Of a DNA stretch of 5,167 nt, positions 1-5,151 are shown one piece after another (position 1 is the first letter of the stretch; every line of letters starts with the position of its first letter). The position numbers and the translations under genes are program-made. The notes below the pieces were generated by a model that was not told where the DNA came from, did not search any database, and was given only the letters and a program-made list of their open reading frames with translations. The DNA is from Planctomycetota bacterium (GTDB taxonomy: Bacteria > Planctomycetota > Phycisphaerae > Sedimentisphaerales > SM23-30): NCBI GenBank assembly GCA_022705365.1, contig JAKJEP010000267.1, forward strand, positions 1-5,167, in the 5' to 3' direction.

Positions 1-192
1 CGTATCGACTCATGGCAACTTGTACAATCGCAAAACCGGTCGTTCCATATTTTCTACGGGAATGACAGGAAGCCGGCCGGAGGCGGGCGGAAGATTGAAT
101 GGCAGGGGAATGACCATATCGAGTTTTGGCGGTTCCGGCAAAAATATCAAAAAAGCAGAAAGTGCCTTTTTTTTTGTGGGCGGGCCGCGTAG
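1..192 (+). CDS. Possible C-terminal tail of an upstream gene (partial)
   Basis: Frame 1 is open from the left edge to a TAG at 190-192, giving about 63 residues. The predicted tail is rich in aromatic and charged residues (for example HIFYGNDRKP and IEWQGNDHIEFWRF), and its third codon positions are G/C-rich through the middle, which suggests real coding. No family is recognised. The doubt is that a run of nine T and a weak hairpin (149-175) lie inside the last codons, which is odd for a gene end. Frame 2 is also open to the left edge, through to a stop near 223, but its codon use looks less coherent. It could also be a decayed gene remnant. Confidence 0.3.
   Translation, partial: RIDSWQLVQSQNRSFHIFYGNDRKPAGGGRKIEWQGNDHIEFWRFRQKYQKSRKCLFFCGRAA
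149..175 (+). terminator. Weak terminator-like hairpin with T9 tract
   Basis: Six A and GCA (149-157) face TGCC and a run of nine T (163-175) across a GAAAG loop, with one bulged C. The stem is mostly A-T, so it is weak, but the T tract is the longest in the window. It could end transcription from the gene upstream of the window. Alternatively it is simply A/T-rich spacer. Confidence 0.25.
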
Positions 193-212
193 AATACGCA
201 GAAGCAGGCCCG
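181..212. repeat. Nested inverted repeat upstream of the phosphoesterase gene
   Basis: An outer pair CGGGCC (181-186) and GGCCCG (207-212) encloses an inner hairpin GCGTA-GAA-TACGC (187-199), with seven unpaired bases on one side (200-206). No T tract follows, so it is not a standard terminator. It lies 54 bases before the ATG at 266 and could be a 5' leader hairpin or protein-binding site. Function is not known. Confidence 0.4.
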
Positions 213-252
213 GTCATTGCTGAGCCGCGTTTGATCCAAGAGATGTGTGTAG

Positions 253-258
253 AAAGGA
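253..258 (+). promoter_or_regulatory. Ribosome binding site that fixes the start at 266
   Basis: AAAGGA lies seven bases before ATG 266. The in-frame GTG at 245 lies upstream of this site, so the ATG is the better start and places the twin-arginine motif at residues 19-25. Confidence 0.7.
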
Positions 259-265
259 ATTTGCC

Positions 266-1225
266 ATGAAACATCATTCTGAATCCCCTGGCCCAAGCGA
301 GCCATCCGGCTGGCAACCTACCCGCCGCGATTTCCTGAAAGCCTCCACGGGTCTGCTAGCCGCAACGGCATTGGTTCCACTTTCCTGCCAATCTTCCAGG
401 TTTTTCCCAGGCCAATCCGCCCGTTTCGGCCTGGTAACGGATATTCATTACGCGGACATAAATAGCCGCAACAACCGCTATCATCGTGATTCCATCAGCA
501 AATTAAACGAGTGTACGGATTTGATGAACGAGCAAAACGTTGATTTTCTCATAGAGTTGGGCGATTTCAAAGATCAGGATGCCAATCCCACGGAAGAAAA
601 AACGATCGAATATCTGGAAACCATCGAAACCACTTACCAGAATTACCAGGGGCCTGTCTATCACGTGCTCGGGAATCATGACATGGACAGTATTTCGAAA
701 AAGCAGTTTCTCGCCCACATTCAAAATACCGGTATCACCCCGGAAAGCTCCTATTACTCATTCGATAAAAATGGGGTTCGTTTTATTGTTCTGGATGCCA
801 ATTTCAGTTCCGATGGCCAAGAGTTCGACCACGGCAAGTTTGATTGGACCGACGCCACTGTTCCCCCTGTCCAACTCGATTGGCTTCGAGATACGCTAAA
901 GAGCAGCAATCAGCCGGCGATTGTTTTTGTTCACGAAAGGCTGGACGGAGAGGGTCCTGTGTATGTCAAAAATGCCGCCCAGGTCTGTCAAGTATTGGAG
1001 GGGTTCGGCAAGGTGCTGGCTGTTTTCCAGGGCCACGATCACGGAGGCGGCTATAATGAAATCCATGGCATTCATTATTATACCTTACAAGCCGTTGTGG
1101 AAGGGCCGGCCCCGGAAAATAATTCGTATGCGATCGTGGAGGTCCAGCCCGATTGGAATATTACGGTCACAGGATACCGCAAAGCGGTCCCTAAAGAACT
1201 GCCCCAATCGATCCGGGAAGTATAA
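266..1225 (+). CDS. Tat-exported calcineurin-like metallophosphoesterase
   Basis: A 319-residue phosphoesterase predicted to act outside the cytoplasm. Residues 19-25 read TRRDFLK, a twin-arginine (Tat) export motif, followed by a hydrophobic stretch (about 29-40) and Cys41. The VPLSC context is a poor match to a lipobox, so lipid anchoring is possible but unproven. All metal-binding blocks of the calcineurin-like fold are in order: DIH (59-61), GDFKD (99-103), GNHD (136-139), VHE (222-224) and GHDHGG (256-261). This predicts a two-metal hydrolase. Family members cleave phosphomonoesters, cyclic nucleotides, ADP-ribose or nucleotide diphosphates, and the substrate cannot be told here. Tat use fits a protein that loads metal before export. 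The gene is convergent with the next one and has no clear promoter of its own. Confidence 0.9.
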   Translation: MKHHSESPGPSEPSGWQPTRRDFLKASTGLLAATALVPLSCQSSRFFPGQSARFGLVTDIHYADINSRNNRYHRDSISKLNECTDLMNEQNVDFLIELGDFKDQDANPTEEKTIEYLETIETTYQNYQGPVYHVLGNHDMDSISKKQFLAHIQNTGITPESSYYSFDKNGVRFIVLDANFSSDGQEFDHGKFDWTDATVPPVQLDWLRDTLKSSNQPAIVFVHERLDGEGPVYVKNAAQVCQVLEGFGKVLAVFQGHDHGGGYNEIHGIHYYTLQAVVEGPAPENNSYAIVEVQPDWNITVTGYRKAVPKELPQSIREV

Positions 1226-1262
1226 TCAGGAAAATGGGGAGGGTAGGATGCGGGTCGGGGGT

Positions 1263-1311
1263 CCGGAGGCTGACGCCTGCGGCTACAAAACGAGCGGCCC
1301 CGTCGGGGCTG
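1263..1311. repeat. Two-hairpin intergenic element
   Basis: The spacer between two convergent genes holds two short hairpins. The first pairs CCGGAGGC (1263-1270) with GCCTGCGG (1275-1282) around a TGAC loop with one mismatch. The second pairs CGGCCCC (1295-1301) with GGGGCTG (1305-1311) around a GTC loop, with one G-T pair. No T tract follows on either strand. The wording resembles G/C-rich dispersed intergenic repeats found in planctomycete genomes, judged from memory. It could also help end or stabilise the converging transcripts. Confidence 0.45.
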
Positions 1312-1336
1312 AGGGAGAGGTAAGGGGAAAAGGTTT

Positions 1337-2050
1337 CTACTCCAGCCAGTCTTGAACCAGGAGACAGAGATCGATGAGATCGACGCAGCCGGAGTGGTTA
1401 TAGTCCGCCCCGCCGCAAAAGGCGTTATTCGCGGTGCAGGTACATAGCCCCCACCAGGCGGAAAGATGGGCAACCTCTGCCAGATCGATATCCGGAGGCA
1501 GAACGGGGACAAAGTCGCCGTCGAACTGAATCTCAGCGAAGCCGGAGCTGGAGGCATGGCCGTAATTGTCGTAGATATCCAGCCGTACATGGGTCGCCTG
1601 GACGCCCGGCAGCAGGTAGTAAGTCGGGGCTACGGGGCTGACCCACGGACCCTGGGGGAGCAGGGTTGGGGCTTCAGGCATGGGGGTAAAGTGGGTGCCA
1701 TCGGTGGAAACCAACCACTGCACTTCACGAGCACAAACGGTATTGTTGCCGTTAAAGGGCCAGATCGATACGCCATTCAGATGATAAAGGCCATGGAGGT
1801 TAAAGATTACGGAGCCATACTTGTAGCCGCTGGACCAGACATTAGCGGCATTCGGCAAAGCATGGGTTCCGGTTAAGGCCGGTGTGTTACCAGGCAGACC
1901 GGAGCCATTGACAATATTGGTAACACTGGTACCGCCGGCAGAGTACATATCGGTGGTGGCGGTTACGCCCGGAATCAGCAGTGCCTGGAGGGCCGCTGGT
2001 CCCATCGGAAAAATGGCCGTGAATATACAAATTATAACTTTTTTATTCAT
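1337..2050 (-). CDS. Secreted discoidin-like (F5/8 type C) protein with dockerin-like tail
   Basis: A 237-residue exported protein. Residues 1 to about 23 look like a Sec signal peptide (MNKKV, then a hydrophobic core). Residues about 30-179 resemble an F5/8 type C (discoidin-like) beta-sandwich, a fold that often binds carbohydrate. Cues are TNIVNGSGL near the start, a GVSIW strand, an EVQWLVSTDG segment and a closing GFAEIQFDG. A Pro-rich linker (181-186) leads to a dockerin-like end. That end has a degenerate first half (DIDLAEVAHLSAWWG) and a complete Ca-binding loop with D216, N218, S220, G221, D224 and D227, ending in DWL. Five Cys cluster at 203-229 and may form disulfides. Its AAGGAA lies too close to the ATG to be an ideal ribosome site, so the start rests mainly on the signal peptide. 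The partner of the dockerin-like part is unknown. Confidence 0.8.
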   Translation of the reverse strand: MNKKVIICIFTAIFPMGPAALQALLIPGVTATTDMYSAGGTSVTNIVNGSGLPGNTPALTGTHALPNAANVWSSGYKYGSVIFNLHGLYHLNGVSIWPFNGNNTVCAREVQWLVSTDGTHFTPMPEAPTLLPQGPWVSPVAPTYYLLPGVQATHVRLDIYDNYGHASSSGFAEIQFDGDFVPVLPPDIDLAEVAHLSAWWGLCTCTANNAFCGGADYNHSGCVDLIDLCLLVQDWLE

Positions 2051-2244
2051 TTCCTTATCGTTATGATTCCTACAAACATATTATTTTATTCAATTTTCCT
2101 ATTTCTCGACACCAACCGATTAGATATTACGATTCTCGCTGCAATGCCAAGGAAGAGGTTATGAGGATTTATAAGATTTTCGATGCGAGATGATCAATGG
2201 AATTACTTACCGGACCTCATATCCAATATAATTGTATTAATCTA
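2051..2244 (-). promoter_or_regulatory. Long, possibly structured 5' leader
   Basis: If the promoter at 2251-2280 is used, transcription starts near 2244 and leaves about 190 untranslated bases before the ATG at 2050. In the minus-strand RNA two ten-base arms, at 2215-2224 and 2157-2166, are complementary except for one mismatch. A five-base inner pairing (GTAAG with CTTAT) is possible within the loop. Just after the second arm, TTCCTT (2149-2154) is fully complementary to AAGGAA (2051-2056) next to the start codon. No known riboswitch class is recognised, and the six-base match could be chance. Confidence 0.4.
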
Positions 2245-2250
2245 GCGGCA

Positions 2251-2280
2251 ATTATACCAAAAAACCCAGGACGGGGTCAA
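2251..2280 (-). promoter_or_regulatory. Sigma70-type promoter with extended -10
   Basis: Read on the minus strand, TTGACC (2280-2275) is followed after 18 bases by TATAAT (2256-2251). The -10 is preceded by TGG, giving the extended TGnTATAAT form. This is the best promoter match in the window. It lies in the gap after the 2338-3090 gene and points at the 1337-2050 gene, with a predicted start near 2244. Confidence 0.75.
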
Positions 2281-2337
2281 GAAAATTCGCCCTTATGGTT
2301 CATTTTCCGGAAAGACAGTATGCAGTGCCGCCACCAG

Positions 2338-3090
2338 TCACTGGCCAGGCAGGCAGGCGGGGTCGGAGGGATCCGCGTGGCAATCCAGCAGCCAATGGCC
2401 GGCGAGGACGGAAAAGTCCAGGAGGTTGACGGTTTCATCAGGCGGAGCGGCGAGGTCACAGGCCGGATTCCAGGCGGGATCGCCGCTGCTGCTCAACCAT
2501 GCGGCGGCCAGGATTGCCAGGTCTTCCACATCCAGCCGGCAGTTGCCGTTGAGATCGCCCGCCAGGACGTAGGGACAGTAAAAGGAATAGACCATGTTGT
2601 CTAACTGATAGTTTTGCTGATGGAGGCCGCTGCCGCCGACCAGTTTTACCGAGGTGAAGGGGGTATCGGATATGAAGCCCCAAAATTCACCGCCATAGCT
2701 ATTGGAAATGGCCCCTACATAGAGGGAAGAATCGGCGAGGTAAACCAGCAGGCTGTTCCCGGAGCCGCCGGGGCCGCCTAGCGTCCAATTTCCGCCATAG
2801 GCGATAATTGCCGGGGTGAAGCTCCAGACGGTTATGGGTGCATTTTGGCTCTCCGTGGCCAGGACATCCTGGTAGTAACCCTGGGCGGGATTGATGTGGC
2901 CGGATTCGGTGGAAACGAAGCTGACGCCCTGGTTCAGTTGGCTGTCGGAAAACTCCTCCGTCATGTACAGCCCGGCCAGGGCCGTCTGCCATTGGGTTTT
3001 GTCCGTGTAAATGGTCAGTTCGGCTGGGGAGGCCAGATTCATCCCCAGCAAGATTGCTAAAACCGTTAGAATGAAGGATTTACGCTGCAT
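2338..3090 (-). CDS. Secreted PEP-CTERM-like beta-sandwich protein with dockerin-like repeat pair
   Basis: A 250-residue exported protein. Residues 1-23 form a clear signal peptide (MQRKS, hydrophobic core, cleavage expected after SPA). Residues about 24-168 form a Gly/Ser-rich domain. Its closing strands (SDTPFTSVKLVGG, then YQLDNMVYSF) resemble exported proteins that often carry PEP-CTERM sorting tails, although no such tail is present. Two dockerin-like segments follow. The first is well formed, with D179, N181, N183, D187 and D190 and ending AAAWL. The second, starting at D212, has an enlarged loop with two Pro but keeps N222, D225 and the final GHWL. A Cys-containing tail (237-250) ends the protein. 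AGGAGG sits seven bases before the ATG. Ligand and partner are unknown. The domain order parallels the neighbouring 1337-2050 gene, although the front domains differ. Confidence 0.8.
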   Translation of the reverse strand: MQRKSFILTVLAILLGMNLASPAELTIYTDKTQWQTALAGLYMTEEFSDSQLNQGVSFVSTESGHINPAQGYYQDVLATESQNAPITVWSFTPAIIAYGGNWTLGGPGGSGNSLLVYLADSSLYVGAISNSYGGEFWGFISDTPFTSVKLVGGSGLHQQNYQLDNMVYSFYCPYVLAGDLNGNCRLDVEDLAILAAAWLSSSGDPAWNPACDLAAPPDETVNLLDFSVLAGHWLLDCHADPSDPACLPGQ

Positions 3091-3097
3091 GTTCGGT

Positions 3098-3103
3098 CCT
3101 CCT
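3098..3103 (-). promoter_or_regulatory. Consensus Shine-Dalgarno site
   Basis: AGGAGG on the minus strand, seven bases before the ATG at 3090, fixes that start. A small hairpin, CGGCA-TTCCG-TGCCG in the minus-strand RNA (3111-3125), lies just upstream. Confidence 0.8.
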
Positions 3104-3145
3104 GAATTGGCGGCACGGAATGCCGTTCCAGAATTACATATTCTC

Positions 3146-3162
3146 AGCCGATATTACCGGCT
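3146..3162. repeat. Small inverted repeat in the divergent intergenic region
   Basis: AGCCG (3146-3150) and CGGCT (3158-3162) flank the loop ATATTAC. It would fold as a hairpin in the leader of the 2338-3090 gene or could be an operator. It is short, so chance is possible. Confidence 0.25.
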
Positions 3163-3195
3163 TGCAATTGGAACGTATGCAATTATCAAAGACCA

Positions 3196-3225
3196 TTGAA
3201 AGAAGAAATATCTATTAAACATTAT
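3196..3225 (+). promoter_or_regulatory. Possible divergent promoter for the transporter operon
   Basis: TTGAAA (3196-3201) and CATTAT (3220-3225) are 18 bases apart on the plus strand and overlap the -10 of the opposite promoter. The -10 matches only four of six consensus bases. It is the best plus-strand candidate in 3104-3386, which otherwise shows no gene. Confidence 0.22.
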
Positions 3226-3249
3226 ACAGCGATTACGGTAAATCGACCA
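3221..3249 (-). promoter_or_regulatory. Probable promoter of the 2338-3090 gene
   Basis: On the minus strand a perfect TATAAT (3226-3221) follows TGGTCG (3249-3244) after 17 bases. The -35 is poor, but the -10 is consensus and lies about 120 bases before the leader reaches its Shine-Dalgarno site and ATG. Confidence 0.5.
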
Positions 3250-3386
3250 CGAAAAAACAGCCCGGATAAATTTTGCTTGCCAGCGGGGAAGCCATTGGGG
3301 AGAATGGCCGGCATCCGTTTTCGCACGATCGTCCGGTGCGTCATAAACCCTTTTCTGAATAGGAGATATGGGATACGAGCCAAGCG

Positions 3387-4349
3387 ATGTGGAGCCGAAT
3401 TTTATCGTTCTATACCCGGTATTTCGCCATATGGGTGGTGCTGGGGGGGATTGCGGCGTATTTATACCCGGCGGTTTTTCTGGCCCTGAAGAATTACAAC
3501 GAATCGTTTTTCATGCTGACGATGTTCGGGATCGGGGCGGTTCTGGAAACGGAGGATTTCCGGCGTATCGCCCGGCAGCCTGCGATTGTCCTGATCGGCT
3601 CCGCGGCCCAGTTCACCCTGATGCCGCTGGGGGCCTTTGTCCTGGCCAGATTGTTTCGTCTGCCGCCGGAAATCACCGTCGGCCTGATCCTGACGGGGGC
3701 GGCGCCGGGGGCCATGGCCAGCAACGTGATGAGCTACATTGCCAAAGCGGATGTTGCCTATTCGGTGTCCCTGACCACGGTATCCACGCTGCTGTGTCCG
3801 CTGATGACGCCGGGGCTGACGTACCTGCTGGCGCGGTCCACGCTGGAGGTGGATTTCTGGGCGATGTTTGCCAGTGTGATCCAGATGGTGATCCTGCCGC
3901 TGCTGGTGGGTATGCTGATCCGCTATAAATGGGAGAGGCAGGTCAGGCGTATTCTGCCGGTTTTTCCGGCGATCTCCGCCACATTTATTATTTTTATCTG
4001 TGCCCTGGTGATTGCCGCCAATCGGAATTATCTGCCGCAGCTTACGCTGGGGGTTCTGATTACCTCGGTGCTGCTGAATGTCTATGGCATGGCCGCCGGC
4101 TACGGGGTGGGTGGGCTGTTCCATATGGACGTAAAACGGAGGCGCACCCTGAGTATTGAAATCGGGATGCAAAACGCCGGGCTGGGGACGGTTCTGGCGC
4201 TGAAGCATTTCGGCGAGCGGGCCGCGATTCCCGTGGCGATTTTTGTTTTTATCTGCATTATTACCGCCTCGCTGGCCGCCGCGTGGTGGGCCAGGGGGAA
4301 AAGTCCGGATGGGCGGAAAAAACCGGAAGAGGATTCCATAAAACCGTGA
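3387..4349 (+). CDS. Bile acid:sodium symporter (BASS/SBF) family transporter
   Basis: A 320-residue inner-membrane protein of the usual BASS length, with about nine or ten hydrophobic segments and a short charged C-terminal tail (from about 302). Family signatures are GAAPGAMASNVMSYIAKAD (104-122), followed by a VSLTTVSTLLCP helix, and EIGMQNAGLG (258-267). Compared from memory with the Neisseria ASBT structure, the sodium ligands all appear two positions earlier: Q75, S112, N113, S126, T130, E258 and Q262. This predicts working sodium-coupled uptake. The substrate is not necessarily a bile acid; family members also carry pantoate, pyruvate and other organic anions. AGGAG (3361-3365) is 21 bases from this ATG and only two from an out-of-frame ATG at 3368. 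A TAG at 3360 rules out a longer in-frame start, so 3387 is kept. The next gene follows closely. Confidence 0.9.
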   Translation: MWSRILSFYTRYFAIWVVLGGIAAYLYPAVFLALKNYNESFFMLTMFGIGAVLETEDFRRIARQPAIVLIGSAAQFTLMPLGAFVLARLFRLPPEITVGLILTGAAPGAMASNVMSYIAKADVAYSVSLTTVSTLLCPLMTPGLTYLLARSTLEVDFWAMFASVIQMVILPLLVGMLIRYKWERQVRRILPVFPAISATFIIFICALVIAANRNYLPQLTLGVLITSVLLNVYGMAAGYGVGGLFHMDVKRRRTLSIEIGMQNAGLGTVLALKHFGERAAIPVAIFVFICIITASLAAAWWARGKSPDGRKKPEEDSIKP

Positions 4350-4357
4350 TGACAAAC

Positions 4358-4364
4358 AGGGAAG
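4358..4364 (+). promoter_or_regulatory. Ribosome binding site favouring the start at 4370
   Basis: AGGGAAG begins twelve bases before ATG 4370, leaving seven bases after AGGGA. The alternative ATG at 4349 overlaps the upstream stop codon (TGATG), but its nearest purine run, AGAGGA at 4328-4333, is 15 bases away. The later start is preferred. Confidence 0.6.
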
Positions 4365-4369
4365 ACAAA

Positions 4370-4951
4370 ATGGATGCGAATCGAATCAATCTGGCGGATT
4401 TTCAGCAGCTTCTGACGCGGAAAAATCTTTTACCGATTCAGATTATTCAACTGGGGATCACCGCAGGCTGTACGGTTTTCCTGGTCGTGGTTCTGGTGCT
4501 GACCGGAAAACGGTCGGTCGGGGCGGTCGGGGCGGGGGAGAATGCCTTCCCTATCGATATTCTGACGTTAATTCACCTGGGGCTGGCCTTGACGGCCTAT
4601 GCCGCCGCCATCGGGATGTACCGGTTTCTGGTGAATCCCAAACGGCTGGCGGGCAGTATGTATCTGGCGAATCAGCCGGACCACGCGGCCATCGCGGAAA
4701 AATGCCTATCTCTGATCCGGACCGGCACAATCCTGCGGTTTGCCTTTTTGGAGGGGGTGGCCTTTTTCGGCCTGATACTGTGTTTGCTGGCCGGGCAGAA
4801 CGGCTTGCTGGAGGCGCACCCGGAGTACTGGCTGAACGTGTTTTCCTATTTAGTGCTGCTGCTGGTGACTCTGGCGACCTTCGCCACGCGGGACCGGGTG
4901 GAGAACCTGTTTATCAATCGTTTTCTGAATGCCTATTTGTACCGGGAGTGA
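4370..4951 (+). CDS. Four-helix membrane protein of unknown function
   Basis: A 193-residue protein with four predicted membrane segments at about 24-45, 64-87, 121-141 and 156-172, and a polar N-terminus. The loop before helix 3 and the helix itself read IRTGTILRFAFLEGVAFFG. This resembles an IRxALLEG-type pattern I recall from uncharacterised bacterial membrane proteins, but I cannot name a family. A basic, polar stretch after helix 4 (DRVENLFINRFLNAYLYRE) should be cytoplasmic or membrane-surface. The gene starts 20 bases after the transporter gene stops, so the two are probably one operon, which hints at a membrane role alongside the transporter. A start at 4349 would add seven residues and create a translational-coupling overlap. 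Confidence 0.75.
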   Translation: MDANRINLADFQQLLTRKNLLPIQIIQLGITAGCTVFLVVVLVLTGKRSVGAVGAGENAFPIDILTLIHLGLALTAYAAAIGMYRFLVNPKRLAGSMYLANQPDHAAIAEKCLSLIRTGTILRFAFLEGVAFFGLILCLLAGQNGLLEAHPEYWLNVFSYLVLLLVTLATFATRDRVENLFINRFLNAYLYRE

Positions 4952-4986
4952 GCCGGGCGGCCGGGGGATCCGAATTATTTGCGCAT

Positions 4987-5020
4987 AAAAAAAGCCCTAC
5001 GATTTTCACCGCAGGGCTTT
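4987..5020 (-). terminator. Intrinsic terminator after the 5S rRNA gene
   Basis: On the minus strand an 11-base-pair stem (arms 5020-5010 and 5001-4991, eight-base loop) is followed by a T run; seven T in total span 4993-4987. One pair is G-U in the minus-strand RNA but becomes an A-C mismatch in plus-strand RNA, and the plus strand has only a broken T run (CTTTCGTTAATT). The main direction is therefore the rRNA unit. It may weakly stop transcription from the membrane-protein gene as well. Confidence 0.85.
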
Positions 5021-5032
5021 CGTTAATTAATG

Positions 5033-5142
5033 TTGGCAGTGACCTACTCTCACGCTTACGCACTACCATCGGCCTGGACGGGCTTAGCTTCTGAGTTCGG
5101 CATGGGATCAGGCGTTTCCCCGTCAGTAACGTCACCAGGAAA
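5033..5142 (-). rRNA. rrf: 5S ribosomal RNA
   Basis: The minus strand carries the conserved bacterial 5S blocks in order: CCCATGCCGAACTCAGAAG, then GCCGATGGTAG, then GAGAGTAGG. The ends pair as helix I (GGTGAC near 5136-5131 with GTCACT near 5044-5039), with extra weaker pairs outside. The length of about 110 bases is shorter than the usual 115-120. Most of the loss lies between GGTAG and GAGAGTAGG, where the helix IV region is about seven bases shorter than in E. coli. Ends are estimated to within a few bases. Confidence 0.93.
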
Positions 5143-5151
5143 TTCGTTATA

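Noticed and set aside
190..195. TAGAAT as a -10 element for the phosphoesterase gene
   Set aside because: No acceptable -35 lies 16-18 bases upstream; only the T tract is there. The hexamer also falls inside the inverted repeat.
1078..1590. Minus-strand open frame spanning the convergent spacer
   Set aside because: It overlaps the ends of two supported genes and is Pro/Arg/Ser-rich with no motifs.
1466..1876. Plus-strand open frame opposite the discoidin-like gene
   Set aside because: It is an antisense shadow. The minus-strand product has a signal peptide, discoidin-like features and a Ca-binding loop.
2203..2220. Five-codon open frame (MRSGK) in the long minus-strand leader
   Set aside because: No convincing ribosome site precedes it, and so short a frame is expected by chance. 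Worth revisiting only if the leader proves regulatory.
2197..2604. Plus-strand open frame across the intergenic region into the dockerin-tailed gene
   Set aside because: It is antisense to a signal-peptide protein with clear motifs and shows no family features of its own. Its first part covers the promoter and leader.
3368..3928. Plus-strand frame starting right after AGGAG
   Set aside because: It overlaps the transporter gene in another frame and gives a Gly/Asp/Ala-rich low-complexity product. The spacing of two bases from AGGAG is too short.
3462..4355. Long minus-strand open frame antisense to the transporter gene
   Set aside because: Its translation is rich in Gln, Arg, His and Pro with no recognisable domain or hydrophobic pattern. 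It mirrors the codon bias of the well-supported transporter gene.
4914..5135. Minus-strand open frame over the 5S gene
   Set aside because: It lies almost wholly within the 5S rRNA and its terminator, so it is not a protein gene.
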